Shown here: positions 1 to 9,847 of the stretch, in pieces
How positions within the stretch are numbered: the first letter of the stretch is position 1
Layout of the letters: every line of letters starts with the position of its first letter
Source of the DNA: Streptomyces termitum
Lineage (GTDB): Bacteria; Actinomycetota; Actinomycetes; Streptomycetales; Streptomycetaceae
Assembly: GCF_014650175.1 (NCBI RefSeq)
Contig: NZ_BMUL01000017.1
Location: 1-64,000 of the forward strand
Direction: 5' to 3'
DNA: 64,000 nucleotides
Position numbers and translations under genes: made by a program
The notes under the pieces: generated by a model
Told to the model about the DNA's origin: nothing
The model's input: only the letters and a program-made list of their open reading frames with translations
Databases searched by the model: none

Positions 1-3000
1 GACCAGCTCGTCGGCGCCGTCATGACCTTCACCGACCGCCGCCCCCACGAACAACTCGTCGAGAAACACACCACCGAACTCGCCGACCGCGCCGAGCGCC
101 ACGCCGCCGAACGCGAGGCGCAGGCCGACAGGTACGCCGCCCTCGCCGCCCGCCACGCCCAGCTCACCGCCGTCCTCACCGACTCGCTGCGCGGGCCGCT
201 GGAGGAGCTGCGGGGCGAGCTGGGTTCGCTCGCGGCCGACGACGGCGTGCAGCTGTGGCCGGAGGCCAACCAGGTCCTGCACCACCTGGTCGCCGGATAC
301 GCCCGGATGACCGCGCTCGTCGACAACGTCCTCGGCTACCAGCGGCTGGACGCGGGCCAGGAGAAGCTGGACAAGGTGGTCGCGCGGCTCGACGGGATCG
401 TGACCGGCGGCATCGACGCGGCCGTGGAGCTGATCGGCCCCGGCCGGGCGCAGTTCGCCGTGCACGCGCCGCCGATCGAGGCGGAGATCGACGTGGAGCG
501 GCTGACGACCGCGCTCGCCCACCTCGTCGCGGACGTCGCCGGGGTGGACGCCACCGGCAAGACGCGGGCCTCTGCGCAGGGCTCCGCCGCGCCCGCCGAT
601 TCGACGATCGTGGTCGCGGCGGCCCAGCGCGGCGAGGTCGTCCGCATCGAGGTCCGCGGTCCGTACGCGGGCGGCGACCCGGTGCACGGGCCCATCGTGC
701 GCGGCATCGTGGCGGCGCACGGCGGTGTCGTGCAGACCCACGAGGTGCCGGGGACGAGCGGCGGCGCGTACGTCCTGGAGGTGCCGATCGGCGCGGGCCG
801 GGGCACCGTCCCCTCCACCGACCTCGAAACGGTGCCGGAGCGGGGCGCCGAGCGGGCGGACGCGCCCGGGGCCGCGGCGGAGCCGAAGCCCGCCGCCGGT
901 GCGCCGGGGGCGGCCGTGGCCGCGCTTCCCGCGCAGGCGTCCGGGGGCGAGAGCTCCGGCGGCGCTCCCGGTTCCGGTCGGCGGCGGGCCCGGCGCGGTT
1001 CCACGGACGCCTTCCTGGAGAGCCCGGTCGCCCCGGAGGAGGGCCCCGGCGCCGTGGCGGTGTCCACGGGCGGCGGGCGCCGCCGGGCGCGCGTCGCGGA
1101 GGAGACCGCCGGTTCCGCCGAGCTGATCCCCGCCCAGCAGACCACGGGCGTCGAGCCCACCGGCCGCCGCCGGGGCCGTCCGGCGGAGGGCGCCGTGGTG
1201 ACGGCCGCCGAGGGGGCCCAGGAGCGGGCCGCGCTCGGTGCCGCCGTGCCGCCGCAGGGCGTCGCCGTCGAGCCGACCGGGGCCCCGGCCCCGGCCTCGG
1301 ACCAGAACCCGGCCCAGAACCCGGGCCAGGCTGCGCACCAGACCCCGGGCCAGAACCCGGGCCAGGCGTCGAACCAGACCCCGGACCAGGCTCCGGGCCA
1401 GGCGTCGAACCAGACCCAGGCGCCGGTCCCGGCGCCCGCGAAGCCCCGGATCCCGGCTCCGGCCCCCGCCCCGGCGCTGCCCGCGGCTGCGACCGGAGCG
1501 CCGGTGGCGCAGACCGGGATGCCCGTGGCTCCGGCCGGACTGCCGACGGCGCAGACCGGAGCACCCGCGCCCCAGGCCGGGATGCCGGTGGCACAGACCG
1601 GAACCCCCGCGGCCCAGGCCGGGATGCCGGTGGCGCAGGCCGGGACCCCTGCGGCCCCCGCCGGAATGCCCGTGCCTCCGGCCGGGATGCCCGTGCCGAG
1701 CGGGGTGCCCCTGCCCAGTGGTGTGCCTGCACCCGGTGGTGCGCCCATGCCCGGTGGCGCCTCCATGCCCAGCGATGCGCCCGTGCCCAGCGGCATGCCC
1801 GTGCCCGGCAATGCCTCCATGCCCAGCGATGCGCCCGTGCCGAGCGGCATGCCCGTGCCCGGTGGTGCGCCCGTGCCCAGTGGTGCCCCCGTGCCCGGTG
1901 GTGCGCCCGCGGCCGTGTTGCCCGCCGTTGTCGAGACGGACGGGGAGCGGCCGCCGAGCGGGCGGCGCAGGCGGGCGCTCGCCGCCGCGCAGGAGCGGGC
2001 CGCCGCGGCCGAGGCCGGGCCCCGGACGCCGTTCGCGCTGCCGCCGGCCGAGGTGGATCGGGAAGAGGGGGAGAGCGGGGCGGGGCCTGGGGGGGAGGGC
2101 TCGGCCGGGGGCGTGACGGTGACCGGCGCGGAGCCCGTAACGAAGAACGACATGGTGCGGGCGGGCGGTCACGAGGCCGTGCGGGACGTGCCCGCCGGGC
2201 ACACGCCGCCGCAGCCGCACCCGCTTCCGGCGGCCGGGGCGAACGGCACCGGGTCCGTTCCGCTGCCGCCCGAGCTGCCGATGCCGAAGGACGCCACGCA
2301 GGGGCGGGCGTTCAGCGTGCGCACCCTGGGGCAGGGCGTGCCGTTCGCCCCGCCCGCGCCCGCGCCGGCTCCGTCGGGCGGTTCCGGGCGCCGTCGCAGG
2401 CTGGCGACGCCGCCGGAGGCCGATCCGCCGGCCGCCGCGCCCGCGCCCGCTTCCGTCCCCCTGCCCGCGCCCGTGCCGGTGCCCGCGCCGTCCGAGGGGC
2501 GGGGCCGCGCCTACGCCATAGGGGCGCCCGCCGAGGGCTCCGCGGAGGGGCCCGAGCCGCTGGACGGCCCCGGGGGCGCGGTCGAGGTCGTCAACCGGCC
2601 CGCCCCGCTGCCCGTCGACGACGAACTGCCCCCGGAGCCGCTCGACAACCCGCGCCGGCTGCTCGTCTGGCCCGCGCCGGACGTCGCCACCCAGCAGGCG
2701 CTGAGCGACCGCGGCTACCGGCCGGTGATCGTGCACTCCCGCGAGGAGGTCGACGCGCAGATCGCCGCCTTCCCGGCCGCGCTCTTCGTCGACCCGCTGA
2801 CCGGGCCCATCACCCGCACCGCCCTCCAGTCGCTGCGCACGGCCGCCGTCGCCGCCGAGGTGCCGGTGCTGCTCGCGGCCGGGCTGGGGCAGGCGGGCCG
2901 GGACGAGGCGTACGGCGCCGATCCCGCCGTCCTGCTCAAGGCGCTCGCGCCGCGCGACAGCGAGCAGCACCCCTCCCGGGTGCTGGTCATCGAGGAGAAC

Positions 3001-3351
3001 GAGCACATCGCGGACGCCCTCTCCGCCGCCCTGGAGCGGCGCGGGATGCGGGTGGCGCGGGCCGCGACGGACACCGAGGCGGTCGCCCTGGCCGGGGAGA
3101 CCCGGCCGAACCTGGTGGTCATGGACCTCATGCAGGTGCGCCGCCGCCGGGCCGGGATCATCGACTGGCTGCGGGCGAACGGGCAGCTCAACCGCACCCC
3201 GCTCGTCGTCTACACCTCGCTCGGGCTCGACGCGGACCGGCTGCCGGAGCTGTCCTCCGGCGAGACCGTCCTCTTCCTCGCCGAGCGCTCCAACAGCGAC
3301 GAGGTGCAGGCGCGGATCGTGGACCTGCTCGCGAAGATCGGGACCAACTGA
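1..3351 (+). CDS. PAS/histidine-kinase-like regulator with C-terminal receiver domains (5' partial)
   Basis: The frame is open to the window edge, so the N-terminus lies upstream; residue numbers count from the first ATG at 22. The visible start looks like the end of a PAS domain (MTFTDRR) followed by a coiled coil rich in Arg, Glu and Ala. A HisKA-like helix follows, but the canonical SHELRTPL is read as TDSLRGPL, so the phosphoacceptor His is Asp (residue 54). The ATPase-like part ends in a weak G-box and lacks a clear N-box. Residues about 270-850 are Pro/Ala-rich with 18-residue repeats (ASMPSDAPVPSGMPVPG type) and five Gly-Arg-Arg-Arg motifs. Two receiver-like domains close the protein: a degenerate one (possible Asp 924) and a better one with Asp 1035 in VVMDLMQ. 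Probably a non-catalytic signalling scaffold; partner unknown. Confidence 0.7.
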   Translation, partial: DQLVGAVMTFTDRRPHEQLVEKHTTELADRAERHAAEREAQADRYAALAARHAQLTAVLTDSLRGPLEELRGELGSLAADDGVQLWPEANQVLHHLVAGYARMTALVDNVLGYQRLDAGQEKLDKVVARLDGIVTGGIDAAVELIGPGRAQFAVHAPPIEAEIDVERLTTALAHLVADVAGVDATGKTRASAQGSAAPADSTIVVAAAQRGEVVRIEVRGPYAGGDPVHGPIVRGIVAAHGGVVQTHEVPGTSGGAYVLEVPIGAGRGTVPSTDLETVPERGAERADAPGAAAEPKPAAGAPGAAVAALPAQASGGESSGGAPGSGRRRARRGSTDAFLESPVAPEEGPGAVAVSTGGGRRRARVAEETAGSAELIPAQQTTGVEPTGRRRGRPAEGAVVTAAEGAQERAALGAAVPPQGVAVEPTGAPAPASDQNPAQNPGQAAHQTPGQNPGQASNQTPDQAPGQASNQTQAPVPAPAKPRIPAPAPAPALPAAATGAPVAQTGMPVAPAGLPTAQTGAPAPQAGMPVAQTGTPAAQAGMPVAQAGTPAAPAGMPVPPAGMPVPSGVPLPSGVPAPGGAPMPGGASMPSDAPVPSGMPVPGNASMPSDAPVPSGMPVPGGAPVPSGAPVPGGAPAAVLPAVVETDGERPPSGRRRRALAAAQERAAAAEAGPRTPFALPPAEVDREEGESGAGPGGEGSAGGVTVTGAEPVTKNDMVRAGGHEAVRDVPAGHTPPQPHPLPAAGANGTGSVPLPPELPMPKDATQGRAFSVRTLGQGVPFAPPAPAPAPSGGSGRRRRLATPPEADPPAAAPAPASVPLPAPVPVPAPSEGRGRAYAIGAPAEGSAEGPEPLDGPGGAVEVVNRPAPLPVDDELPPEPLDNPRRLLVWPAPDVATQQALSDRGYRPVIVHSREEVDAQIAAFPAALFVDPLTGPITRTALQSLRTAAVAAEVPVLLAAGLGQAGRDEAYGADPAVLLKALAPRDSEQHPSRVLVIEENEHIADALSAALERRGMRVARAATDTEAVALAGETRPNLVVMDLMQVRRRRAGIIDWLRANGQLNRTPLVVYTSLGLDADRLPELSSGETVLFLAERSNSDEVQARIVDLLAKIGTN

Positions 3352-3354
3352 GAA

Positions 3355-3410
3355 GGGGCCGGAAACCGACCGCGAGGGGGCGGGGGCCGTTTCCGGCCTC
3401 CGCCCCCCTT
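3355..3410. terminator. bidirectional terminator hairpin
   Basis: GGCCGGAAAC (3357-3366) is perfectly complementary to GTTTCCGGCC (3389-3398), directly after the stop of the upstream plus-strand gene and before the end of the convergent acyl-CoA synthetase gene. Confidence 0.7.
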
Positions 3411-3427
3411 CCTCGCGCGGGTGCGGG

Positions 3428-5080
<1,653 letters not shown>

Positions 5081-5114
5081 GGGGCGTCCTCCCGGTGGGC
5101 GCTACGTGGCAGTA

Positions 5115-5160
5115 GGGATGTGGAGATTCTGCGCACGTACCACGCGGTATGTCACTACCC
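5115..5160 (-). promoter_or_regulatory. candidate promoter of the acyl-CoA synthetase gene
   Basis: On the minus strand GTGACA and CAGAAT are separated by 18 bp, about 45 bp before the GTG start. The spacer holds the inverted repeat TACC-GCGT-GGTA, which could be a repressor site. The match to a sigma-70-type consensus is only moderate. Confidence 0.35.
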
Positions 5161-5175
5161 GGGAGTACGGAAATT

Positions 5176-5191
5176 GCCAGTGTTCACTGGC
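5176..5191. promoter_or_regulatory. palindromic operator candidate (GCCAGTG-TT-CACTGGC)
   Basis: A perfect inverted repeat with 7-bp arms and a 2-bp centre, about 95 bp upstream of the acyl-CoA synthetase start. Size and symmetry suit a TetR- or CRP-type dimer. No regulator gene lies beside it. Confidence 0.45.
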
Positions 5192-5287
5192 GGAGACGGG
5201 GGATGCGCCCAGCGCTACGGTCGGGCGGGGGGTGCGGAACGGCCTCGGGACGACCCCGGAGCGGGCCGGTGGGGGCCGCCGATGGGG

Positions 5288-5366
5288 GGCCGGTGGAGGT
5301 CGGTGGGGGGGGCCGGTGGAGGTCGGTGGGGGGGGCCGGTGGAGGTCGGTGGGGGGGGCCGGTGGG
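5288..5366. repeat. 23-bp G-rich tandem repeat, about 3.4 copies
   Basis: Three identical 23-bp units start at 5288, 5311 and 5334, with a partial fourth at 5357. The unit begins GGCCGGTGGAGG and ends in six G. More degenerate copies lie just before it. The repeat sits in the gap between the sigma-factor stop and the acyl-CoA synthetase promoter, and its G-runs could form quadruplexes. Confidence 0.85.
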
Positions 5367-5380
5367 CCTCCTCCGGTCGC

Positions 5381-5992
5381 TCAGACCGTGACGTCCGCCG
5401 TCAGTTCCGGGTCCTCGCGGAGCCGGCCCAGGGCCCGGGAGACCGCGCTCTTGACCGTGCCGACCGACACCCCGAGCACCTCGGCCGTCTGGGCCTCGCT
5501 GAGATCCTCGTAGTACCGCAGCACGACCATCTGCCGCTGCCGCTCGGGCAGCTTCATCACGGCCCGCCACATGGCGTCGTGCAGCACCTGGCGCTCGGCC
5601 GGGTCCGGCGCGGCCGGTCCGGAGGGCTCCGGCAGCTCGTCGCAGGCGAACTCGTCCACCTTGCGCTTGCGCCACTGCGAGGTGCGCGTGTTCACCAGCG
5701 CCCGGCGCACGTACCCGTCCAGGGCACGGTGGTCCTCGATGCGCTCCCAGGCCACGAAGGTCTTGGTGAGCGCGGTCTGGAGCAGGTCCTCGGCGTCGCT
5801 GGGGTTGGCGGTCAGGGAGCGCGCGGTGCGCAGCAGCAGCGGACCCCTGGCCCGGACGAACGAGGAGAACGAGGGGTACGCGAACGGGCTCTGGCCCTGG
5901 CGCGGGGAGGTGCGCGGGGCCGTGCGCTCTACGGGCCGGACGGCGGGCGTCGAGGCGCCGGCGCAGACGGGGCCGGTGGGTCGCGGAGTCAT
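5381..5992 (-). CDS. ECF RNA polymerase sigma factor (SigE-family type)
   Basis: A 203-residue protein with sigma region 2 (DAEDLLQTALTKTFVAWERI) and region 4 (LPERQRQMVVLRYYEDLSEAQTAEVLGVS), the hallmarks of an extracytoplasmic-function sigma factor. Regions 1.1 and 3 are absent. The first 40 or so residues are Pro/Arg/Thr-rich and poorly conserved in character. GGAGG lies only 1 nt before the ATG at 5992, so the true start may be internal. No anti-sigma factor is adjacent: the upstream neighbour is the Ltp2-like thiolase and the downstream one the acyl-CoA synthetase. Its regulon cannot be inferred here. Confidence 0.85.
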   Translation of the reverse strand: MTPRPTGPVCAGASTPAVRPVERTAPRTSPRQGQSPFAYPSFSSFVRARGPLLLRTARSLTANPSDAEDLLQTALTKTFVAWERIEDHRALDGYVRRALVNTRTSQWRKRKVDEFACDELPEPSGPAAPDPAERQVLHDAMWRAVMKLPERQRQMVVLRYYEDLSEAQTAEVLGVSVGTVKSAVSRALGRLREDPELTADVTV

Positions 5993-6206
5993 GCCTCCAC
6001 GCTAGGAGCGGAGGCCCCCCGGAGGGATCGCCCCCAGGTCCCGACCCCGGGTCCCCCTCAAGTCGGACGGGTCGGGACAGCCCCACCTCCTCTGGGTGGA
6101 GCCGCCGTCGGACCAGGGTCAGGGTCGCCGGGCGGAACCCTTTCCTCCGGGCGGCCGTCCGCCGACCGGGCGCCTGCCGGGTGCCCGTCCGCCGTACGCC
6201 CCCGGG

Positions 6207-7373
6207 TCAGTCGTCCGTGCCCAGGACGAGGCCCGAGGTGGGGACGCCCGTGCCGGCGGTGACGAGGGCGCGGGCCGCCCCCGGCACCTGGTTGACCGAG
6301 GTCCCCCGCAGTTGCCGGACCGCCTCCGCGATGCCGTTCATCCCGTGCAGGTACGCCTCGCCGAGCTGCCCGCCGTGGGTGTTGAGCGGCAGCGCGTCCG
6401 CCGCGACGAAGTCCCCGCCCTCCCCCGGCCCGCAGAAGCCGAACTCCTCCAGCTGCATGAGCACGAACGGGGTGAAGTGGTCGTAGAGGATGCCGACGTC
6501 GATGTCGGCGGGGCGCAGTCCCGAGGTCCGCCACAGCTGCCGGGCCACCACCCCCATCTCCGGCAGTCCGGCGAGCCCGTCCCGGTAGAAGCTGGTCATG
6601 GCCTCCTGCCTGCGGCCCGCGCCCTGGGCGGCGGCGAGCACGACGGCGGGCGGGTGGCGCAGGTCGCGGGCGCGCTCGGGGGTGGTGACGACGATCGCCT
6701 GGCCGCCGTCGGTCTCCTGGCAGCAGTCGAGGAGCCGGAGCGGCTGTGCGATCCAGCGGGAGGCGGCGTGGTCGGCGAGGGTGATCGGCTTGCCGTGGAA
6801 GTACGCGGCGGGGTTGTTCGCCGCGTGGCGGCGGTCGGTGACCGCGACGTGCCCGAAGACCTCCGGGGTGAGCTCGTACTCGTACAGGTACCGCTGGGCG
6901 GCCATGGCGACCCAGGAGGCGGGGGTGAGCAGTCCGAAGGGCAGCTGCCAGCCGAGCGCGGCGCCCTCGGCGGAGGGCTCGCGGTGCTGCACCCCGGAGC
7001 CGAAGCGGCGGCCGGAGCGCTCGTTGAAGGCCCGGTAGCAGACGACGACCTCCGCGACCCCGGCGGCGACGGCGAGCGCCGCCTGCTGGACGGTGGCGCA
7101 GGCGGCGCCGCCGCCGTAGTGGACGCGGGAGAAGAAGGAGAGTTCGCCGATGCCGGCCGCCTGGGCGACGGTGATCTCCGGGTTGGTGTCCATGGTGAAG
7201 GTGACGAGGCCGTCCACGTCCCCGGGGGCGAGCCCGGCGTCGTCGAGGGCGGCGCGCACCGCCTCGACGGCGAGGGAGAGTTCGCTGCGGCCGGAGTCCT
7301 TGGAGAACGCGGTCGCGCCGATGCCGGCGACGGCGGCCCGGCCGCCGAGCAGGTCGGGGTGGCGCAGGCTCAT
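6207..7373 (-). CDS. Ltp2-like lipid-transfer protein/thiolase (retro-aldolase)
   Basis: A 388-residue thiolase-fold protein of the lipid-transfer/SCP-x class. Visible features are a Cys in GGGAACATVQQA, the YDHFTPFVLMQLEEFGFCG segment and NTHGGQLGEAYLHGMNG near the C-terminus. In mycobacteria Ltp2 works with the DUF35 domain of ChsH2 as the aldolase that releases propionyl-CoA from the sterol side chain. Here it is the last gene of an operon containing a ChsH2-like partner, and its ATG overlaps the MaoC stop by 4 bp (7370-7373). The role is inferred from family and context; the substrate need not be a sterol. Confidence 0.85.
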   Translation of the reverse strand: MSLRHPDLLGGRAAVAGIGATAFSKDSGRSELSLAVEAVRAALDDAGLAPGDVDGLVTFTMDTNPEITVAQAAGIGELSFFSRVHYGGGAACATVQQAALAVAAGVAEVVVCYRAFNERSGRRFGSGVQHREPSAEGAALGWQLPFGLLTPASWVAMAAQRYLYEYELTPEVFGHVAVTDRRHAANNPAAYFHGKPITLADHAASRWIAQPLRLLDCCQETDGGQAIVVTTPERARDLRHPPAVVLAAAQGAGRRQEAMTSFYRDGLAGLPEMGVVARQLWRTSGLRPADIDVGILYDHFTPFVLMQLEEFGFCGPGEGGDFVAADALPLNTHGGQLGEAYLHGMNGIAEAVRQLRGTSVNQVPGAARALVTAGTGVPTSGLVLGTDD

Positions 7374-7780
7374 CGGGGCACCTCCACGGTGGCCGTGCCG
7401 GTGACGTGGTGGCCCAGGCCGTTGGCCCCGGCGATCCGGACCCGGGCGGTGGCGGTGCCGTCCGGCCCCTCGGCCACCTCCACGACCGTGCCGGTCAGCG
7501 TCATGGTGTCGCCGGGGTGGTTGGGGGCGCCGAGCCGGATCGTGAGGGCGCGGAGCACCGAGCGCGGGCCGAAGTGGTCGGTGACGTACCGGCCGACCAG
7601 CCCGTTCGTGGTCAGGATGTTCATGAAGACGTCCGGGGAGCCCTTCTCCCTGGCCGCCTCGGCGTCGTGGTGCACGTCCTGGTAGTCGCGGGAGGCGACG
7701 GCCCCGGCGACGATCAGGGTGCGGGTGACCGCGATCTCCAGCGGGGGCAGTGCGTCCCCGGCCTGCGGCAGCGCCTTCAC
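7370..7780 (-). CDS. MaoC-like enoyl-CoA hydratase subunit (ChsH1-like)
   Basis: A 136-residue single hot-dog protein starting VKALPQAGDALPP, with DYQDVHHDAEAAREKGSPDVF (a hydratase-like Asp/His segment) and a C-terminal TATVEV strand. The GTG at 7780 overlaps the upstream dehydrogenase stop as GTGA (7777-7780), indicating translational coupling. In Mycobacterium ChsH1 pairs with ChsH2 to hydrate the sterol side-chain enoyl-CoA. The presence of a MaoC-DUF35 fusion in the same operon supports that pairing. Longer reading frames covering this position are only out-of-frame extensions. Confidence 0.85.
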   Translation of the reverse strand: MKALPQAGDALPPLEIAVTRTLIVAGAVASRDYQDVHHDAEAAREKGSPDVFMNILTTNGLVGRYVTDHFGPRSVLRALTIRLGAPNHPGDTMTLTGTVVEVAEGPDGTATARVRIAGANGLGHHVTGTATVEVPR

Positions 7781-8901
7781 CGGCTCTCTCCCTCGGGGGT
7801 CGGGTCCGGGTCCGGTCCTGGGCTCGCTTCCGGGCCCGCTCCCGGTTCCGCTTCCGCGAGCAGGTCGCCGAGTGCGGCGAGGAGCGCGGTGCCGCCGCCC
7901 AGGTAGGCGTCGAGCTGCCGGCCCCACAGGAAGTGGCGGTGGACGGGGTGGTCGAGGTCGGCGCCCATGCCGCCGTGCAGGTGCTGTCCGCTGTGCACGA
8001 CCCGCTTGCCCGCCTCGGACGCCCACCAGGCCGCCGTCAGCGCCGCCGCCGCGCCGGGGCGGCCGGTGTCGGCGCGCCAGGCCGCCTCGTAGGCGGTGAC
8101 GCGGATGGCCTCGGTGTCCATGTAGGCGTCGGCGGCGCGCAGTTGGACCGCCTGGCGGGTGGCGAGCGGGCGGCCGAACTGCTCCCGTACGGAGGTGTAC
8201 GCGACGGCCCGCGCCAGCGAACCGGCGCAGACCCCGGCCTGGAGCCCCGCGAAGGCCGTCCGGGCGACGGCGAGCACGTCCTCGTACGCCTCCGGTGCCC
8301 GCCCGAGCCGTTCGGCGGGGGTGTCGTCGAGGACCAGCCGCCCGGCCGACCAGGGCGCGGTCAGCTCGACGGGCTCGACCCCGGCGTCCTCGGTCCGCAC
8401 CAGCCACAGCACGCGCTCCGCGTCCGGCACGAGCACGTGGGTGGCGTCCCGCAGCCACGGCACCCAGCCCACCCCGCCGGTGAGCCGACCGCGCCCGGGG
8501 TCCCCCGCACCGGTCGCGATGACCGTACCGGTCGCGGTCACCGCCCCGGTCGCCGGGAAGGCGCCGGTCGCCACGGCCGTCCCCTCGCGCAGTCCGGGCA
8601 GGAGCCGGTCCCGCTGCTCGGCGGTGCCGTGCCGGGCGACGGCGAGGAGCCCGTACGCCCCGGTCGCGGCGAGCGGGACCTGCGCGGTCACCCGGCCCTG
8701 CTCCTCCAGGAGCAGGACGAGGCCCAGCAGCCCGATCTCCTCGACGGCGGCGGGCAGTCCGGCCGCGCACAACGCCTTCCACAGTTCGGCGTCCGTGCCG
8801 CTCCCGGCGGCGGCGAGCCGCTCGTGGGTGGCGAGGTCGCCGAGGATCCGGGCGGCCAGCTCCCGCGCGGCCTCCTGCTCCTCGGTGGGCGTGAAGTCCA
8901 T
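7777..8901 (-). CDS. acyl-CoA dehydrogenase (ChsE1/FadE28-like subunit)
   Basis: A 374-residue acyl-CoA dehydrogenase-fold protein starting MDFTPTEEQE, with the C-terminal signature HLHGGMGADLDHPVHR, which matches the FadE28 type. The flavin/substrate middle region is divergent (no clear EPxAGTD motif), as expected of the incomplete partner in alpha2-beta2 heterotetrameric sterol dehydrogenases. It probably pairs with the dehydrogenase at 9844-11010. The ATG at 8901 lies 1 nt past the upstream stop. Residues 335-374 are Gly/Pro/Glu-rich and look like a disordered tail. Confidence 0.88.
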   Translation of the reverse strand: MDFTPTEEQEAARELAARILGDLATHERLAAAGSGTDAELWKALCAAGLPAAVEEIGLLGLVLLLEEQGRVTAQVPLAATGAYGLLAVARHGTAEQRDRLLPGLREGTAVATGAFPATGAVTATGTVIATGAGDPGRGRLTGGVGWVPWLRDATHVLVPDAERVLWLVRTEDAGVEPVELTAPWSAGRLVLDDTPAERLGRAPEAYEDVLAVARTAFAGLQAGVCAGSLARAVAYTSVREQFGRPLATRQAVQLRAADAYMDTEAIRVTAYEAAWRADTGRPGAAAALTAAWWASEAGKRVVHSGQHLHGGMGADLDHPVHRHFLWGRQLDAYLGGGTALLAALGDLLAEAEPGAGPEASPGPDPDPTPEGESR

Positions 8902-8902
8902 G

Positions 8903-9847
8903 TCAGCGCTCCCCTTCCGACGCCCGGAAGACGGGCAGTTCCAGTTCCTCGTCGACCCGCTGGAACTCCAGCCGCACCGGCATCCCGATCCGCACCTCGT
9001 CGTACGGCACCCCGACGACGTTGCTGATCATCCGGACGCCCTCGGCCAGCTCGATCAGCCCGACCGCGTACGGCGGATCGAAGGCGGGGAACGGCGGATG
9101 GTGCATGACGACGTACGAGTGCACGGTCCCCCCGCCGCCCGCCTCGACGGTGTCCCACTCCGGCGACCCGCACGCGGCGCACCCCGGCAGCCAGGGGAAG
9201 CGGAGGGCGCCGCAGGCCGTACAGCGCTGGATGAGCAGCCGGTGCTCGGCGACGCCCTCCCAGAAACCGGCGTTGTCCCGGTTGACCACCGGCCGGGGCC
9301 GCCGGGGCGCCGCCTTCGGGGGCTCCGGGGGGCCGGGGGCCGTTCCGCGGGCGGCGGGGGCGTACTTGAGGATGCGGAAGCGGTGGGTGCCGGCGAGTTC
9401 CCCGCCGGTCCGCACGTCGGTGCGGGTGGTCACGAAGTGGCCGGTGCCCAGCCTGGTCGTCTTGCGCGGCGAGACCGACTCGACGACCGTGTCGAAGGTG
9501 ATCGTGTCGCCGGGGCGGAGCGGGCGCAGGTACTCCTGCTCGCAGTCGGTGGCGACCACCGAGGTGTACCCGGCGCCGTCGAGGAGGCCGAGGAGTTCCC
9601 CGTACGCCTCCGACCGGTCGGCGTGCCCGGAGAGGCCGCCCATCGTCCACGCCTGGAGCATCGCGGGCGGCGCGACCGCGTCCGGCCCCCGGTACGCGGG
9701 GTGGGCGTCGCCCATCGCCTCGCACCAGTGCCGGATCATCGGCAGGTTCACCGGGTCCTTGCCGCGCCCGGCGGTGGCGGCGGGCTTCCCCTCGTACGCG
9801 CGCAGGCGCGCGTGGAAGCCGTCCTCGTCCTCCGGCCCCGCCGTCAT
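8903..9847 (-). CDS. MaoC hot-dog / DUF35 zinc-ribbon OB-fold fusion (ChsH2-like)
   Basis: A 314-residue fusion. Residues about 10-165 form a MaoC-like hot-dog domain (DPVNLPMIRHWCEAMGD... RPGDTITFDTVVES). A Pro-rich linker follows, then a DUF35 domain with a zinc ribbon (Cys 209, 212, 223, 226) and an OB-fold. Mycobacterial ChsH2 has this architecture: its MaoC part forms the hydratase with ChsH1 and its DUF35 part forms the aldolase with Ltp2. Both partners lie downstream in this operon. The ATG at 9847 overlaps the stop of the preceding dehydrogenase by 4 bp. Confidence 0.9.
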   Translation of the reverse strand: MTAGPEDEDGFHARLRAYEGKPAATAGRGKDPVNLPMIRHWCEAMGDAHPAYRGPDAVAPPAMLQAWTMGGLSGHADRSEAYGELLGLLDGAGYTSVVATDCEQEYLRPLRPGDTITFDTVVESVSPRKTTRLGTGHFVTTRTDVRTGGELAGTHRFRILKYAPAARGTAPGPPEPPKAAPRRPRPVVNRDNAGFWEGVAEHRLLIQRCTACGALRFPWLPGCAACGSPEWDTVEAGGGGTVHSYVVMHHPPFPAFDPPYAVGLIELAEGVRMISNVVGVPYDEVRIGMPVRLEFQRVDEELELPVFRASEGER

